Assembly: GCA_012961305.1 (NCBI GenBank)
Contig: DTZQ01000696.1
Coordinates: forward strand, 1-6,013
Source: Armatimonadota bacterium
Lineage (GTDB): Bacteria; Armatimonadota; UBA10988; DTZQ01
DNA: 6,013 bases
Reading direction: 5' to 3'
Both the position numbers and the translations under genes were made by a program. Positions 5,526 through 6,013 of this stretch are shown here, in pieces. The notes below the pieces were generated by a model, which was given only the letters and a program-made list of their open reading frames with translations, made no database searches and had not been told where the DNA came from. How positions within the stretch are numbered: the stretch's first letter is position 1; each line of letters starts with the position of its first letter.

Positions 5526-5942
5526 CTATCCCAGTTTCCTTAGTATCCTCCTCACCCAGTGGGAGGTATATCTCACCCCAAACTCCCTCTCTATCAATTC
5601 CTTCACTTCCTTCGTCGTCCATCCCTCTTTGCCCTCCAGCAACTTCTTCAACTTTTCCCTATTTTCTTCACTTAACTTCGCTTTCCTACCTCCACCTTCC
5701 CCCCTATGACTCTCCAATTCTCCCCTCTTATTCCATTGCTTTATCCATTCGTAGATCGTTGAGAGTGCTATCCCTGTCAACTGCGATACTTCCTTCACAT
5801 CCCCTATTTTGACCACCATTTTGAGCACCAAGGCCTTCAAATCACAACTCTTTTCCCTTGAAGCAAGGTATCTTTCCAGTTGCTCGTGGTTCTTGCAGTA
5901 GTTACGCAGTTTAAAAACTGAATAGACAAAGAGACGCCTCAA
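5526..5942 (-). CDS. IS630-type transposase N-terminal HTH protein, lacking the DDE domain
   Basis: The 138-residue reading has the two DNA-binding helix-turn-helix units of IS630/Tc1-type transposases: LKALVLKMVVKIGDVKEVSQ with LTGIALSTIYEWIKQW (about 36-70), a basic linker EGGGRKAKLSEENREKLKKL, then a winged unit GWTTKEVKELIEREFGVRYT with WVRRILRKLG (about 107-138). In complete elements a DDE catalytic domain of roughly 200 residues follows, in frame or by frameshift. Here a TAG stop comes directly after RKLG and glycosyltransferase sequence follows, so the catalytic part is absent. Start choice is uncertain: TTG at 5942 is weak, the frame stays open to the window edge, and the ATG at residue 42 would give about 97 residues. 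The gene is AT-rich and lysine-rich, unlike its neighbours, as expected for acquired IS DNA. It is probably a remnant; an orphan DNA-binding protein is possible. Confidence 0.65.
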   Translation of the reverse strand: MRRLFVYSVFKLRNYCKNHEQLERYLASREKSCDLKALVLKMVVKIGDVKEVSQLTGIALSTIYEWIKQWNKRGELESHRGEGGGRKAKLSEENREKLKKLLEGKEGWTTKEVKELIEREFGVRYTSHWVRRILRKLG

Positions 5943-6013
5943 GAGTATAATTCTTCCATCCAGAAAAATACTCTCGGAAGGTGAATGACCTCCTGGTGTC
6001 CCGACTATATCCT
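5943..6013. other. Right edge upstream of the HTH ORF; possible IS end outside or within
   Basis: No terminal inverted repeat can be assigned here. The minus strand carries AGGAGGT near 5987-5993, which looks like a ribosome binding site but has no ATG, GTG or TTG at the right distance. The frame of the HTH ORF stays open through this stretch. I do not recognise an N-terminal glycosyltransferase piece here, so I cannot say whether the other half of that gene lies beyond the edge. Confidence 0.35.

Noticed and set aside
5081..5812. A long plus-strand open frame of 243 codons
   Set aside because: It crosses the decayed ATPase start, the promoter, the repeat, the glycosyltransferase fragment and the HTH gene in antisense. 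Its serine/proline/leucine-rich C-terminal half is the shadow of the lysine/glutamate-rich HTH gene.
5977..6013. A plus-strand gene start (GTG at 5981 or ATG at 5984) running off the right edge
   Set aside because: GGAAGG lies only three bases before the ATG, only about ten codons are visible, and nothing is recognisable.
5526..6013. Defined terminal inverted repeats and a TA duplication for the IS630 element
   Set aside because: TA dinucleotides exist at both sides, but no inverted repeat could be matched between the left flank and the junction near 5527, so ends cannot be assigned.

Overview
The window looks like GC-rich bacterial chromosome with an AT-rich, rearranged stretch at its right end. 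Strong Shine-Dalgarno sites precede the genes, there is a textbook TTGACA/TACAAT promoter, the large secreted enzyme has a type I signal peptide, and the insertion-sequence debris is IS630-like. All point to Bacteria. The style (polysaccharide-degrading exoenzyme, an orphan ATPase pair, IS630-type HTH proteins) recalls hot-spring groups such as Armatimonadota/Fervidibacteria or Chloroflexota, but that is recall, not evidence; the lineage is left open.

Layout. Every gene supported here is on the minus strand, so the region reads right to left. At the right end (about 5526-6013) is an AT-rich ORF for an IS630-type helix-turn-helix protein with no DDE catalytic part. It abuts a fragment of a GT4-type glycosyltransferase (about 5524-5318) that has lost both ends. 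The fragment stops exactly where a 46-bp repeat begins (5318-5273); a copy with one mismatch lies inside the large enzyme gene (2436-2391). Next comes an AT-rich control region (5265-5198): a consensus sigma-70-type promoter, an 18-bp palindrome in its spacer, and three 11-bp TTGTnnnACAA boxes at an exact 16-bp period over and downstream of the -10.

This promoter faces a set of co-directional genes. The first (5179-4663) is a broken AAA/'archaeal ATPase'-type gene: its P-loop start and its C-terminal tail are recognisable, but the central ATPase core is missing and two frame breaks are present. Fifteen bases later comes an apparently intact 521-residue P-loop ATPase with a winged-helix segment (4647-3082). 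After a 62-bp gap comes a 961-residue secreted protein (3019-134) with an N-terminal galactose-binding-like domain, a probable (alpha/alpha) toroid and a beta-rich C-terminal part, most like a heparinase II/III-type polysaccharide lyase. The left edge (1-133) is non-coding and holds one perfect hairpin.

How it fits together. The two ATPases look like a cassette whose first member has decayed while its promoter and operator array remain. Whether the lyase belongs to the same transcript is inferred only from strand and spacing. The most unusual elements are the 16-bp-period operator array and the 46-bp repeat present both inside a coding sequence and at a gene-debris junction.
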